Assembly: GCA_900318975.1 (NCBI GenBank) | Contig: ONMY01000052.1 | Location: 1 to 9,284, forward strand | Direction: 5' to 3' | Source of the DNA: an uncultured Bacillota bacterium | GTDB lineage: Bacteria; Bacillota_I; Bacilli_A; Izemoplasmatales; UBA1188 | DNA length: 9,284 bases | Position numbers and translations under genes: made by a program | Shown here: positions 1-7,727 of the stretch, piece after piece | How positions within the stretch are numbered: position 1 is the first letter of the stretch | Layout: every line of letters starts with the position of its first letter | Notes under the pieces: generated by a model | What the model was told of the DNA's origin: nothing | The model's input: only the letters and a program-made list of their open reading frames with translations | Database searches by the model: none

Positions 1-156
1 AAAACAAAAAAGAGAGGACCTCTTTTTGACTCTCCTATAGATTCGGATGTTTACTATTCTAACCATGGTTATTATTCCATTACTCCATTTAGACCGTCTT
101 TAGAAGATTCAGAAAAAATTGAGCTACTCAAGGAAATAATCGAAAATAATAATTAA
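1..156 (+). CDS. surE: Second surE copy, C-terminal end only (partial at window edge)
   Basis: An open frame enters from the left edge and ends in TAA at 154-156, giving 51 residues. They match residues 194-244 of the complete surE on the opposite strand at 50 of 51 positions; the only change is Glu for Gly238. At DNA level I count six differences over the 156 bases, at positions 45, 69, 96, 132, 134 and 153. Five are silent third-codon changes. The frame is kept and the stop codon is at the same place, so this looks like the end of a working gene rather than a decayed fragment. Its 5' part, promoter and start lie outside the window, so a truncated pseudogene is not excluded. It converges on the other surE. 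An assembly fold-back joining two strain variants is the main alternative (see findings). Confidence 0.7.
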   Translation, partial: KTKKRGPLFDSPIDSDVYYSNHGYYSITPFRPSLEDSEKIELLKEIIENNN

Positions 157-180
157 GAGATAAGTTTTACTTATCTCTTA
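154..180. terminator. Hairpin between convergent surE ends, possible weak bidirectional terminator
   Basis: The 11-bp perfect stem 154-164 / 170-180 (arm AAGAGATAAG plus an outer T-A pair) has a 5-nt loop. Both surE stop codons lie inside the stem. The stem is AT-rich, and the sequence after it on either strand is T-rich but has no clean run of six or more T. It would therefore be a weak intrinsic terminator, though its position between converging genes fits that role. It is also the centre of the long inverted repeat, so it may have been the fold-back point that created the duplication. Confidence 0.45.
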
Positions 181-912
181 GTTATTATTTTCGATTATTC
201 CTTTGAGTAGCTCAATTTTTTCTGAATCTTCTAAAGATGGTCTAAATGGAGTAATGGAATAATACCCATGGTTAGAATAGTAAACATCTGAATCTATAGG
301 AGAGTCAAAAAGAGGTCCTCTCTTTTTTGTTTTAAATACTTTGCCTCCAAAATCTTCTAGATGACTTTCTTCTTTTGGAACATTATAGATTCTACCAACT
401 TTAATACCTTTTCCAGTATATGGATATGATGATCTTGGAAAATTTACATTTAGGAATGGTGCAATATCTAACAGATTATTTTTAAATATATAATCTAAGA
501 TGTATTCACATCTTCTTTCATAATCTGTCTCTTCAAAATCTCCAGAAAGACAAATAGTCTTAATGTTTGAAAGAGCACCGATTACACCAGCACCAACAGT
601 CCCAGAAAAGAGAGAATCTTTTCCTTCATTCAATCCTTTATTTATGCCAGATACAAATAGATCAAATTTTATATCATTAAAATATCCAAGGCCAATTCCT
701 GCGGCATCTCCTGGAGTGCCATCAACTACTATAGAATATTCATCTAACATCGCATAATTTATATTATCTTTAAGGGTTAGTGAGATGCTTTTGCCGGACT
801 GTTCCTTTAGGGGCGCAGACATATAGACTGTGCCATATTTAGATAATACTTTCTTTAGGGCAATTATTCCTGGCTTATTATATCCATCATCGTTTGAAAT
901 TAAAATATTCAT
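178..912 (-). CDS. surE: SurE, 5'/3'-nucleotidase (survival protein family)
   Basis: The product has 244 residues, a normal length for this cytoplasmic metal-dependent phosphatase family, which dephosphorylates nucleoside monophosphates and is linked to stationary-phase survival. The N-terminus carries the signature NDDG at 7-10 (metal ligands Asp8 and Asp9). Ser39 in SGKS and Asn91 in SGINKG (88-93) supply the remaining expected metal-site residues. A family-typical SGTVGAG loop follows at about 103-109. The start is fixed by the canonical opening MNILISNDDG. The gene begins 4 nt after the ftsZ stop with only a weak purine-rich ribosome site, so its translation probably depends on ribosomes finishing ftsZ. 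It is the last gene of the ruvB-to-surE unit. Its last 51 codons are repeated in inverted orientation at 1-156. The family assignment is secure; the physiological substrate is not visible. Confidence 0.95.
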   Translation of the reverse strand: MNILISNDDGYNKPGIIALKKVLSKYGTVYMSAPLKEQSGKSISLTLKDNINYAMLDEYSIVVDGTPGDAAGIGLGYFNDIKFDLFVSGINKGLNEGKDSLFSGTVGAGVIGALSNIKTICLSGDFEETDYERRCEYILDYIFKNNLLDIAPFLNVNFPRSSYPYTGKGIKVGRIYNVPKEESHLEDFGGKVFKTKKRGPLFDSPIDSDVYYSNHGYYSITPFRPSLEDSEKIELLKGIIENNN

Positions 913-916
913 GACT

Positions 917-2065
917 TTATTTCTTTAACCATGGTGGTATAGATTCATCATCATCAAATGATATTTGACGATGTTTTTCTTCTTTACGTCTTAGTTTTTC
1001 TTGTTTTCTTTGTTCTCTTCTTGTAAGAGCTTTTCCAAACATTGGCTCAGTCTCGTCTTCCTCTTCTTCGTCTCCGATTTCACCTTCTGTTGATTTCATA
1101 TTTTGAAGAGGGTCAGTGGCAAAGCCTGTTGCAATTACTGTTACAACTATTTCATCGCCAAGATCAGGGTTAATTGCACAACCATAGATGAGATTTAATT
1201 CAGTTGATGATGCATTCTTGATTTCTTTTAATACTTCATCAACTTCATAAAGTGACATCTGTACACTTGATGTGATATTGATGATTGCGTATGTTGCACC
1301 ATTAATTGATGTTTCAAGTAGTGATGATTTGATTGCAAGCTGTGCAGCATCTCTTGTTCTGGTTTCACCTTTTGCAACACCAATACCCATTAGGGCTGTA
1401 CCACGGTTAGACATAACTGTCTTGATATCTGCAAAGTCAACGTTAATGACACCAGTTGTATCAATTATTTCAACGATACCTTGAACACCTTGACGGAGGA
1501 CATTATCAGCCATACGGAAGGCTTCGAGGTATGGTGTATGACGACCGGTAATTTGAAGAAGTCTATCGTTTGGAATAACGATTAAGGTATCAACGTGTTT
1601 TTTGAATTCTTCAAGGGCTTCAAGAGCAACTATAGTTCTGTGTTTTCCTTCAAAACTGAATGGTTTTGTGACAACACCAACTGTTAAGCATTTCATGTCT
1701 TTTGCGATTCTTGCGATTACAGGAGCGGCACCAGAACCAGTTCCACCACCCATACCAGCTGTGATGAAGACCATATCAGTACCAGCTAGTACTTCTCTTA
1801 TTTCATCTTCATTTTCAATGGCAGCTTTAGAACCAACTTCAGGTTTAGCACCAGCACCAAGACCACCAGTTGTCTTTTTACCAATTAATATCCTTGTATC
1901 AGCTTTTGAGTTTCTTAATGCCTGTGAATCGGTGTTTACAGATACGAATTCAACACCGCTTACGCCGTTTTCAATCATTCTATCAACAGCATTACATCCG
2001 CCACCACCAACACCAAATACTTTGATTATGGCTCTCTCACTATATTCATCATAATCTCCAAACAT
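917..2065 (-). CDS. ftsZ: Cell division protein FtsZ
   Basis: This is the tubulin-like GTPase that polymerises into the division ring; 382 residues is a usual length. The nucleotide-binding domain opens with [12 protein letters not shown] (about 16-27) and carries the tubulin signature GGGTGSG at 106-112. The T7 synergy-loop region NVDFADIK (208-215) carries Asp210 and Asp213 for catalysis in the neighbouring subunit. From about 326 to 369 there is a short, highly charged linker, first acidic ([10 protein letters not shown]) and then basic. It ends in the conserved C-terminal peptide [11 protein letters not shown], the docking site for partners such as FtsA, SepF or ZapD-type proteins. AGGAGG lies 7 nt before the ATG, supporting this start. 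The gene follows tgt by 11 nt instead of standing next to ftsA in a dcw cluster, which is unusual. All key motifs are intact. Confidence 0.98.
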   Translation of the reverse strand: MFGDYDEYSERAIIKVFGVGGGGCNAVDRMIENGVSGVEFVSVNTDSQALRNSKADTRILIGKKTTGGLGAGAKPEVGSKAAIENEDEIREVLAGTDMVFITAGMGGGTGSGAAPVIARIAKDMKCLTVGVVTKPFSFEGKHRTIVALEALEEFKKHVDTLIVIPNDRLLQITGRHTPYLEAFRMADNVLRQGVQGIVEIIDTTGVINVDFADIKTVMSNRGTALMGIGVAKGETRTRDAAQLAIKSSLLETSINGATYAIINITSSVQMSLYEVDEVLKEIKNASSTELNLIYGCAINPDLGDEIVVTVIATGFATDPLQNMKSTEGEIGDEEEEDETEPMFGKALTRREQRKQEKLRRKEEKHRQISFDDDESIPPWLKK

Positions 2066-2072
2066 TTTGAAA

Positions 2073-2076
2073 CCTC

Positions 2077-2079
<3 letters not shown>
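2073..2079 (-). promoter_or_regulatory. ftsZ Shine-Dalgarno fused with the tgt stop codon
   Basis: On the minus strand TAGGAGG contains both the tgt stop TAG (2077-2079) and the AGGAGG ribosome site (2073-2078), 7 nt before the ftsZ ATG. A ribosome ending tgt therefore occupies the ftsZ initiation site, which suggests termination-reinitiation coupling. Confidence 0.8.
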
Positions 2080-3198
<1,119 letters not shown>

Positions 3199-3777
3199 TT
3201 ATTTTAAGATTTCTCCGTATACTTCACCGCTGCAACCAGCTGCGTTAGATTCATCTGTATCAATATGCATATAGAATGCAAAATCATCTCTTACTCTTAC
3301 TACTACATCATCGAAGATGAGTGATCTATCAGGAGTGTTAACTTTAACACTAACGATTTCACCATTTGTAAGACCCATTTCTTTTGCGTCTTCAGGAGTT
3401 GCGTGGATATGACGTTTAGCAGCAATTACACCTTTTTCTAGTACTACTTCTTTAGTACCATCAAGGCTTGTGATAGTAATTCCTGGAGTACCAGCTGTAT
3501 CACCTGATTCTCTAACTGGAATTGAAAGACCTAGAGTTCTTGCATCAGTCAATGATACTTCAACTTGAGCTTCTTTTCTAAGCGGACCTAGAATTGATAC
3601 ACCATTAATTGATTTTTTAGGACCAACTAGGTTAACTTTTTCTTCTGATACGAATTGACCAGGTTGAGATAAATATTTTTTAACTGTGAGTTCTTTACCT
3701 TCACCAAATAGTGCTTCGAATTCTTTTTTAGATAAGTGTACGTGTCTTGCACTAGTTTCAACTAATAATTTTTTCAT
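3199..3777 (-). CDS. pduL: PduL-type phosphate acyltransferase (phosphotransacetylase)
   Basis: This family of zinc enzymes interconverts acyl-CoA plus phosphate with acyl phosphate plus CoA. The 192 residues carry the expected features: RHVHLS (His12, His14) near the N-terminus, KRHIHATPED (His123, His125), and HIDTDESNAA starting at His171. Glu73 in VEVSLTDAR is a probable further metal ligand, and Arg89 lies in the conserved SIPVRESGDTAG segment. The protein starts right at the catalytic domain without the extra N-terminal helix that targets microcompartment versions, and no shell genes are nearby. A cytosolic role with acetyl-CoA, feeding an acetate kinase encoded elsewhere, is therefore the best inference; propionyl-CoA cannot be excluded. 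AGAGG lies about 13 nt before the ATG, just after the queA stop. Its place between queA and tgt is unexpected. Confidence 0.93.
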   Translation of the reverse strand: MKKLLVETSARHVHLSKKEFEALFGEGKELTVKKYLSQPGQFVSEEKVNLVGPKKSINGVSILGPLRKEAQVEVSLTDARTLGLSIPVRESGDTAGTPGITITSLDGTKEVVLEKGVIAAKRHIHATPEDAKEMGLTNGEIVSVKVNTPDRSLIFDDVVVRVRDDFAFYMHIDTDESNAAGCSGEVYGEILK

Positions 3778-3795
3778 GGAATTTTTATTACCTCT

Positions 3796-4830
3796 TTATT
3801 TATTTTTTCTTATATACATAGAATCTCCAAAGCTGAAGAATCTAAATTTGTTTTCTACTGCATATTTATATGCATTTAGGATATTTTCTCTTCCAGCAAG
3901 TGCTGATACAAGCATAATTAATGTTGATTTTGGAAGATGAAAATTAGTGATTAGTTCATCTATCGCCTTAAATTTATATCCTGGATAGATGAAGATTGAT
4001 GTAGAACTATTTTCCGCTTTAAATTCATTATATTTAGAATAATTTGCTTCTAGGGTTCTTAAACTCGTAGTACCTACTGCAACTATTCTTTTACCGGATC
4101 TTTTAGCATCGTTTAATTTTCTTGCAGCATCTTCACTTATTGAATAAGTTTCACTATGCATCTTATGTTCTTCTATAGTATCTACTTGAACTGGCCTAAA
4201 AGTACCAAGACCAATTGTGAGAGTTACTTCTATAATATCGATACCAAGGTTTTTTATTCTATTTAAGATTTCTTCTGTGAAATGGAGTCCCGCAGTTGGG
4301 GCTGCACTTGAACCTTTAACCTTTGAATAGACTGTCTGATAACGATCTTTGTTTTCTAATCTTTCATGGATATATGGTGGAAGTGGTACTTCACCAATTT
4401 TATCAAGTACCTCATAGAATATTCCATCATAGATGAATTCTACGTGGACTATTCCTTCATCAAACTTTTCTATAACTTTGGCAACTAAGAGTCCATCTTT
4501 AAAGATTACTCTTGTCCCTATTTTTAGCCTTCTTTCTGGCTTTGCGAGACATTCATAGATGTTAGAACCTAGATCTTTTAGGATTAAGAGTTCTATTTTT
4601 GCCTTAGTGTCTTCTTTTTCTCCAATTATTCTTGCCGGAACAACTTTAGTATTGTTTATTACAAGAACTGAATTTTTATCTAGATAATTTAGGATATTAT
4701 AGAAATGATCTTCTATTATTTCACCCGTATCTTTATCTAGTACTAATAGCCTTGATTCACTTCTATTTTCTATTGGAGTCTGCGCTATTAATTCTTCTGG
4801 AAGATAATAATCAAAATCTTGAGTTTTCAT
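3796..4830 (-). CDS. queA: S-adenosylmethionine:tRNA ribosyltransferase-isomerase QueA
   Basis: QueA transfers and rearranges the ribosyl part of SAM onto preQ1 at tRNA position 34, making epoxyqueuosine. The product has 344 residues, as expected. Family landmarks are FDYYLPEELIAQ and NRSESRLLVLD at the N-terminus, VINNTKVVPARI around 57-68, EVPLPPYIHER near 147-157, and the highly conserved SSAAPTAGLHFTEE at 174-187. A FRPVQ segment followed by MHSETYSI comes later, and the C-terminus contains NFHLPKSTLIMLVSA. The start ATG overlaps the ruvB stop by one base (TAATG), and GAAGGA about 10 nt upstream can serve as ribosome site, so translation is probably coupled to ruvB. The last queuosine step (epoxyqueuosine reductase) is not in the window. 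Confidence 0.97.
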   Translation of the reverse strand: MKTQDFDYYLPEELIAQTPIENRSESRLLVLDKDTGEIIEDHFYNILNYLDKNSVLVINNTKVVPARIIGEKEDTKAKIELLILKDLGSNIYECLAKPERRLKIGTRVIFKDGLLVAKVIEKFDEGIVHVEFIYDGIFYEVLDKIGEVPLPPYIHERLENKDRYQTVYSKVKGSSAAPTAGLHFTEEILNRIKNLGIDIIEVTLTIGLGTFRPVQVDTIEEHKMHSETYSISEDAARKLNDAKRSGKRIVAVGTTSLRTLEANYSKYNEFKAENSSTSIFIYPGYKFKAIDELITNFHLPKSTLIMLVSALAGRENILNAYKYAVENKFRFFSFGDSMYIRKNK

Positions 4831-5822
4831 TAAAATAAATCCTTCTTTAGATGCTTATAGGCTTTAGATGTTGCAAGTCTTCCTCTTGCGGTTCTTTGAA
4901 TGAATCCACTCTTAATTAGATATGGTTCATAGACATTTTCTAAAGTGATTCTATCTTCTGAAAGTGCGCTTGCAAGATTATCAACTCCAACTGGTCCACC
5001 ATGGAAGTGGTCAATTAAGGTTATTAGATAATCTCTATCTCTATCATCTAATCCTTCTTCATCGATATTTAAACTCTTTAGAGTCTTAAGAGTAATTTCA
5101 AGGGTTACTTTACCATTATTATAGACATCTGCGTAGTCACGAATACGCTTAAAGATTCTATTTGTAACTCTTGGTGTACCTCTACTTCTTTTCGCAACTT
5201 CAATAGAACTATCGCTATCGATTTCATTTCCATAAATTCTAGCGGTTCTTTCACAGATTCTTTTAAGTTCATCAGTGCTATAGAAATCAAGTTTATAAGT
5301 TAGACCAAATCTATCTCTAAGTGGTCCAGTGAGCATTCCATATGCAGTAGTTGCACCAATTAGTGTAAATGGTGGAAGATCAAGTCTAATCGTTTTAGCA
5401 TCTGAATCTCTACCAATTACGATATCGATTACAAAATCTTCCATTGCACTATATAGTGTTTCACTTACAACTTTTGGAAGTCTATGGATTTCATCGATAA
5501 ATAGGCAGTCGTATGGTTGAAGTTGTGATAGGATTGCCGCAAGATCACCAGTTTTTTCAATGGCAGGACCTGAGATAACTGTGATATTTGCACCCATTTC
5601 ATTAGCGATTACCTGAGCGAGAGTGGTTTTTCCAAGACCTTGTGGTCCATAAAGAAGGACGTGGTCAATTGGCTCTTTTCTCTGTTTTGCAGCTTTAATT
5701 GAAACCTCGAGCATTTCTTTAATCTGTTCCTGCCCAACGTATTCTTTTAAATACTGAGGTCTTAGGAATTGTTCTTCTTCGACCTTTTCACGATAATTCT
5801 TAAGTTCAGATGTTGTGCTCAT
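4830..5822 (-). CDS. ruvB: Holliday junction branch-migration ATPase RuvB
   Basis: RuvB is the hexameric AAA+ motor that, loaded by RuvA, moves Holliday junctions during recombination and fork repair. The 330 residues contain Walker A GPQGLGKT at 59-66, Walker B LFIDEIH at 107-113, sensor 1 GATT at 156-159, the arginine-finger segment GPLRDRFG at 166-173, and sensor 2 RGTPR. A C-terminal winged helix ends in IQRTARGRLAT. The third Walker A residue is Gln (codon CAA) where Pro is usual in the family; the essential Lys65 and Thr66 are kept. AGGAGG lies 7 nt before the ATG, which fixes the start. This is the first gene of its transcription unit: no ruvA precedes it, and upstream is the terminator of the hydrogenase operon. 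Confidence 0.98.
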   Translation of the reverse strand: MSTTSELKNYREKVEEEQFLRPQYLKEYVGQEQIKEMLEVSIKAAKQRKEPIDHVLLYGPQGLGKTTLAQVIANEMGANITVISGPAIEKTGDLAAILSQLQPYDCLFIDEIHRLPKVVSETLYSAMEDFVIDIVIGRDSDAKTIRLDLPPFTLIGATTAYGMLTGPLRDRFGLTYKLDFYSTDELKRICERTARIYGNEIDSDSSIEVAKRSRGTPRVTNRIFKRIRDYADVYNNGKVTLEITLKTLKSLNIDEEGLDDRDRDYLITLIDHFHGGPVGVDNLASALSEDRITLENVYEPYLIKSGFIQRTARGRLATSKAYKHLKKDLF

Positions 5823-5837
5823 GAGATTTCCTCCTCT

Positions 5838-5876
5838 TTCTAATTATAACATAGTTAATCTAGATTATAATTAGAA
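5838..5876 (-). promoter_or_regulatory. ruvB operon promoter with overlapping 12-bp inverted repeat
   Basis: An extended -10 (TGTTATAAT on the minus strand, 5843-5851) lies about 20 bases before the ruvB ATG and just before the AGGAGG site at 5830-5835. I see no good -35 at 16-18 bp, which fits an extended -10 promoter. A perfect 12-bp inverted repeat (arms 5838-5849 and 5865-5876, 15-bp spacer) covers this -10. It could be an operator, or just reflect two mirrored TATAAT boxes. A second minus-strand TATAAT lies at 5864-5869. The position between the upstream terminator and ruvB supports a promoter here; the regulator is unknown. Confidence 0.55.
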
Positions 5877-5882
5877 TTTATG

Positions 5883-5916
5883 AAAAAACCTGCCAGTTTT
5901 TAGGCTAGCAGGTTTT
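5883..5916 (-). terminator. Intrinsic terminator of the hydrogenase operon
   Basis: On the minus strand, the stem AAAACCTGC (5908-5916) pairs with GCAGGTTTT (5885-5893), with 2 further inner pairs after a mismatch. A run of six T follows (5883-5888). It starts 14 nt after the hydA stop. It separates the hydrogenase genes from the ruvB unit. On the plus strand only four T follow the stem, so it should act mainly in the minus direction. Confidence 0.9.
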
Positions 5917-5930
5917 AAATTTAATAAATA

Positions 5931-7712
5931 TTATTTTTCAGGGAATCTTACTCTATCAGCATTATAGCTTGTGTGGAGTAATTCTTCACTTCTTTCAGAT
6001 AGAGGTTCGCCAAAATAATTCTTGTATAATTCTTGAATTTGTGGGTTGTTGTGAGATTGACGGATTGGAAGTCTTTCATCTTCTTTATAGAGTACACTTG
6101 CTCTCTTAGCGCGGTATGTATCTAAAATATCGTCATCTTCAGTAGGGAGGAATACAGGTTTAACGTATGGTTGACCACCACCATTGATACATCCACCAGG
6201 ACAGCACATAATTTCTATAAATGCATAGTCGCTCTTACCAGCTCTAATATCATCAAGAAGAACTTTAGCATTCTTCATACCAGATGTAACCGCAACTTTG
6301 AGTGGTGTTCCATTGATATCGATTGTTGCTTCTTTAACGCCTTCAAGACCTCTTACAGCTTCGAATGTAACACCTTCATGTTCTTTTCCTGTTAGAACTT
6401 TGTAAGCTGTACGGAGTGCAGCTTCCATAACACCACCAGTAACACCGAAGATTACACCAGCGCCAGTATAGTCACCTAGTAGATCTGGATCGAATTCTTC
6501 TTCTGGGAGTTTAGACCAATTAATGCCAGAACGTTTGATTAATCTAGCAAGTTCACGAGTTGTTAGAACTGCATCAACATCTCTTAATCCGTCATGGCCA
6601 TTTTGAGGTCTAACTTCTTCAGTCTTCTTCGCAACACATGGCATAACTGATACTACAAAAATATCTTTTGGATCGATTCCTTTTTGTTCAGCCCAATAAG
6701 ATTTTATTACTGCACCCATCATTTCATGAGGGCTCTTACAAGTTGAAACATTTGGAATTAAATCTGGATAATAGAATTCCATATAGTTGATCCAACCAGG
6801 AGAACATGATGTGATTTGTGGGAGAGTGCCTTTATTAGAAAGACGATGTAAAAGTTCATATCCTTCTTCCATGATTGTAAGGTCAGCACCGAAGTTTGTA
6901 TCATATACACGATAGAATCCGAGTCTATGGAGTGCGGCAACCATCTTGCCTGTACCAACTGTACCAATCTTTTCACCGAATTCTTCAGCGATAGCGGCTC
7001 TAACTGCTGGTGCAGTTTGAACGATTACATATTTACCTTCTGCCATTGCTTTATCGATTAAATCGATTTCGCTCATTTCAGTTAATGCGCCAGTTGGACA
7101 AACAAGAGTACATTGACCACATTGTAAGCATGGAGCATCAGCGAATGATCTATTTCCTGCAGGGGCAACGATAGTATTGAATCCACGTTTTTCAAATCCG
7201 AGGATACCAATACCTTGAGCTTTCTTGCATCTTTCAATACATCTACCACAAAGGATACATTTAGATGTATCTCTCATGATACCAGGACCTACTACATCGA
7301 GTGTAGTTTCAGTTTTAACACCTTGATATACGCCTTCTCTTGCGCCAGTGATGTTTGCAACATGTAATAATTCACAGTGGCCATTCTTAACGCATTGTTG
7401 GCAGTTCATATTATGATTTGAAAGTAAGAGTTCTACAGATGTTCTTCTTGCTTTAGTTGCTTTTGGAGATGAAATCTTGATTTCCATTCCTTCAGCTACT
7501 GGATATACGCAAGATGCAACAAGGCCTCTTGCACCAGTTGCTTCTACTAAGCAAACACGGCAAGATGCGAGTGAGCATTCACCATGATTGAATGCACAAA
7601 GAGATGGGATTTCATAACCACACTTTTTAGCAGCTTCTAGGATTGTTAGACCTGCTTCTACTTGATATGGTTGACCTTCGATTTTAATGTTTACCATTTT
7701 CTTTTCTTCCAT
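5931..7712 (-). CDS. hydA: [FeFe] hydrogenase catalytic subunit HydA (HydABC type)
   Basis: This 593-residue soluble enzyme reduces protons to H2 at an H-cluster. From the N-terminus: a [2Fe-2S] domain (Cys39, Cys51, Cys54, Cys68), a His-ligated [4Fe-4S] domain (His100, Cys104, Cys107, Cys113), and two ferredoxin [4Fe-4S] motifs (Cys152/155/158/162 and Cys195/198/201/205). The catalytic domain follows with L1 TSCSPGW (301-307), L2 MPCVAKK (357-363) and L3 CCPGGCINGGGQP (503-515). Near the C-terminus is a family-typical ASVLYKEDERLPIRQSH segment (538-554). L1 has Ser where well-known clostridial monomers have a second Cys. Directly upstream is a NuoF/HydB-like subunit, so this is probably the NAD-linked, possibly bifurcating, trimeric form. 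Methionine 1 is preferred over Met6 because AGGAGG is 8 nt before it. The maturases HydE, HydF and HydG must be elsewhere. Confidence 0.96.
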   Translation of the reverse strand: MEEKKMVNIKIEGQPYQVEAGLTILEAAKKCGYEIPSLCAFNHGECSLASCRVCLVEATGARGLVASCVYPVAEGMEIKISSPKATKARRTSVELLLSNHNMNCQQCVKNGHCELLHVANITGAREGVYQGVKTETTLDVVGPGIMRDTSKCILCGRCIERCKKAQGIGILGFEKRGFNTIVAPAGNRSFADAPCLQCGQCTLVCPTGALTEMSEIDLIDKAMAEGKYVIVQTAPAVRAAIAEEFGEKIGTVGTGKMVAALHRLGFYRVYDTNFGADLTIMEEGYELLHRLSNKGTLPQITSCSPGWINYMEFYYPDLIPNVSTCKSPHEMMGAVIKSYWAEQKGIDPKDIFVVSVMPCVAKKTEEVRPQNGHDGLRDVDAVLTTRELARLIKRSGINWSKLPEEEFDPDLLGDYTGAGVIFGVTGGVMEAALRTAYKVLTGKEHEGVTFEAVRGLEGVKEATIDINGTPLKVAVTSGMKNAKVLLDDIRAGKSDYAFIEIMCCPGGCINGGGQPYVKPVFLPTEDDDILDTYRAKRASVLYKEDERLPIRQSHNNPQIQELYKNYFGEPLSERSEELLHTSYNADRVRFPEK

Positions 7713-7720
7713 GTCTAATA

Positions 7721-7727
7721 CCTCCTA
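7721..7727 (-). promoter_or_regulatory. hydA Shine-Dalgarno fused with the upstream stop codon
   Basis: TAGGAGG on the minus strand merges the hydB stop TAG (7725-7727) with AGGAGG (7721-7726), 8 nt before the hydA ATG. It is the same arrangement as at tgt-ftsZ and suggests coupled synthesis of the two hydrogenase subunits. Confidence 0.8.

Larger units (their letters stand above)
1..333. repeat. Long near-perfect inverted repeat, 5-nt spacer
   Basis: Bases 1-164 are the reverse complement of 170-333, apart from six substitutions and no gaps. Position i pairs with position 334-i, and the spacer is only 165-169 (TTTTA). The arms contain the C-terminal parts of two converging surE copies plus an 11-bp hairpin in the middle. 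The left arm is cut by the window edge, so the true arm length is unknown and could cover a whole gene. Repeats of this kind with such a short spacer are generally unstable in bacteria, because cruciforms are cleaved by SbcCD-type nucleases. This makes the structure either recent, tolerated because of the mismatches, or artefactual. Confidence 0.9.

Noticed and set aside
1602..2054. Open frame of 150 codons on the plus strand opposite ftsZ
   Set aside because: It is antisense to the strongly conserved GTPase domain, has no ribosome site and shows the composition of a reverse-complement shadow.
3199..3777. A bacterial microcompartment locus
   Set aside because: PduL here has no targeting extension, and no shell, diol dehydratase or aldehyde dehydrogenase gene is present.
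5879..5902. Tiny plus-strand frame (MKKPASF) after a TATAAT, resembling a leader peptide before an attenuator
   Set aside because: No plus-strand gene follows; downstream is antisense to hydA. The frame is best explained by the hydA terminator and the mirrored promoter box.
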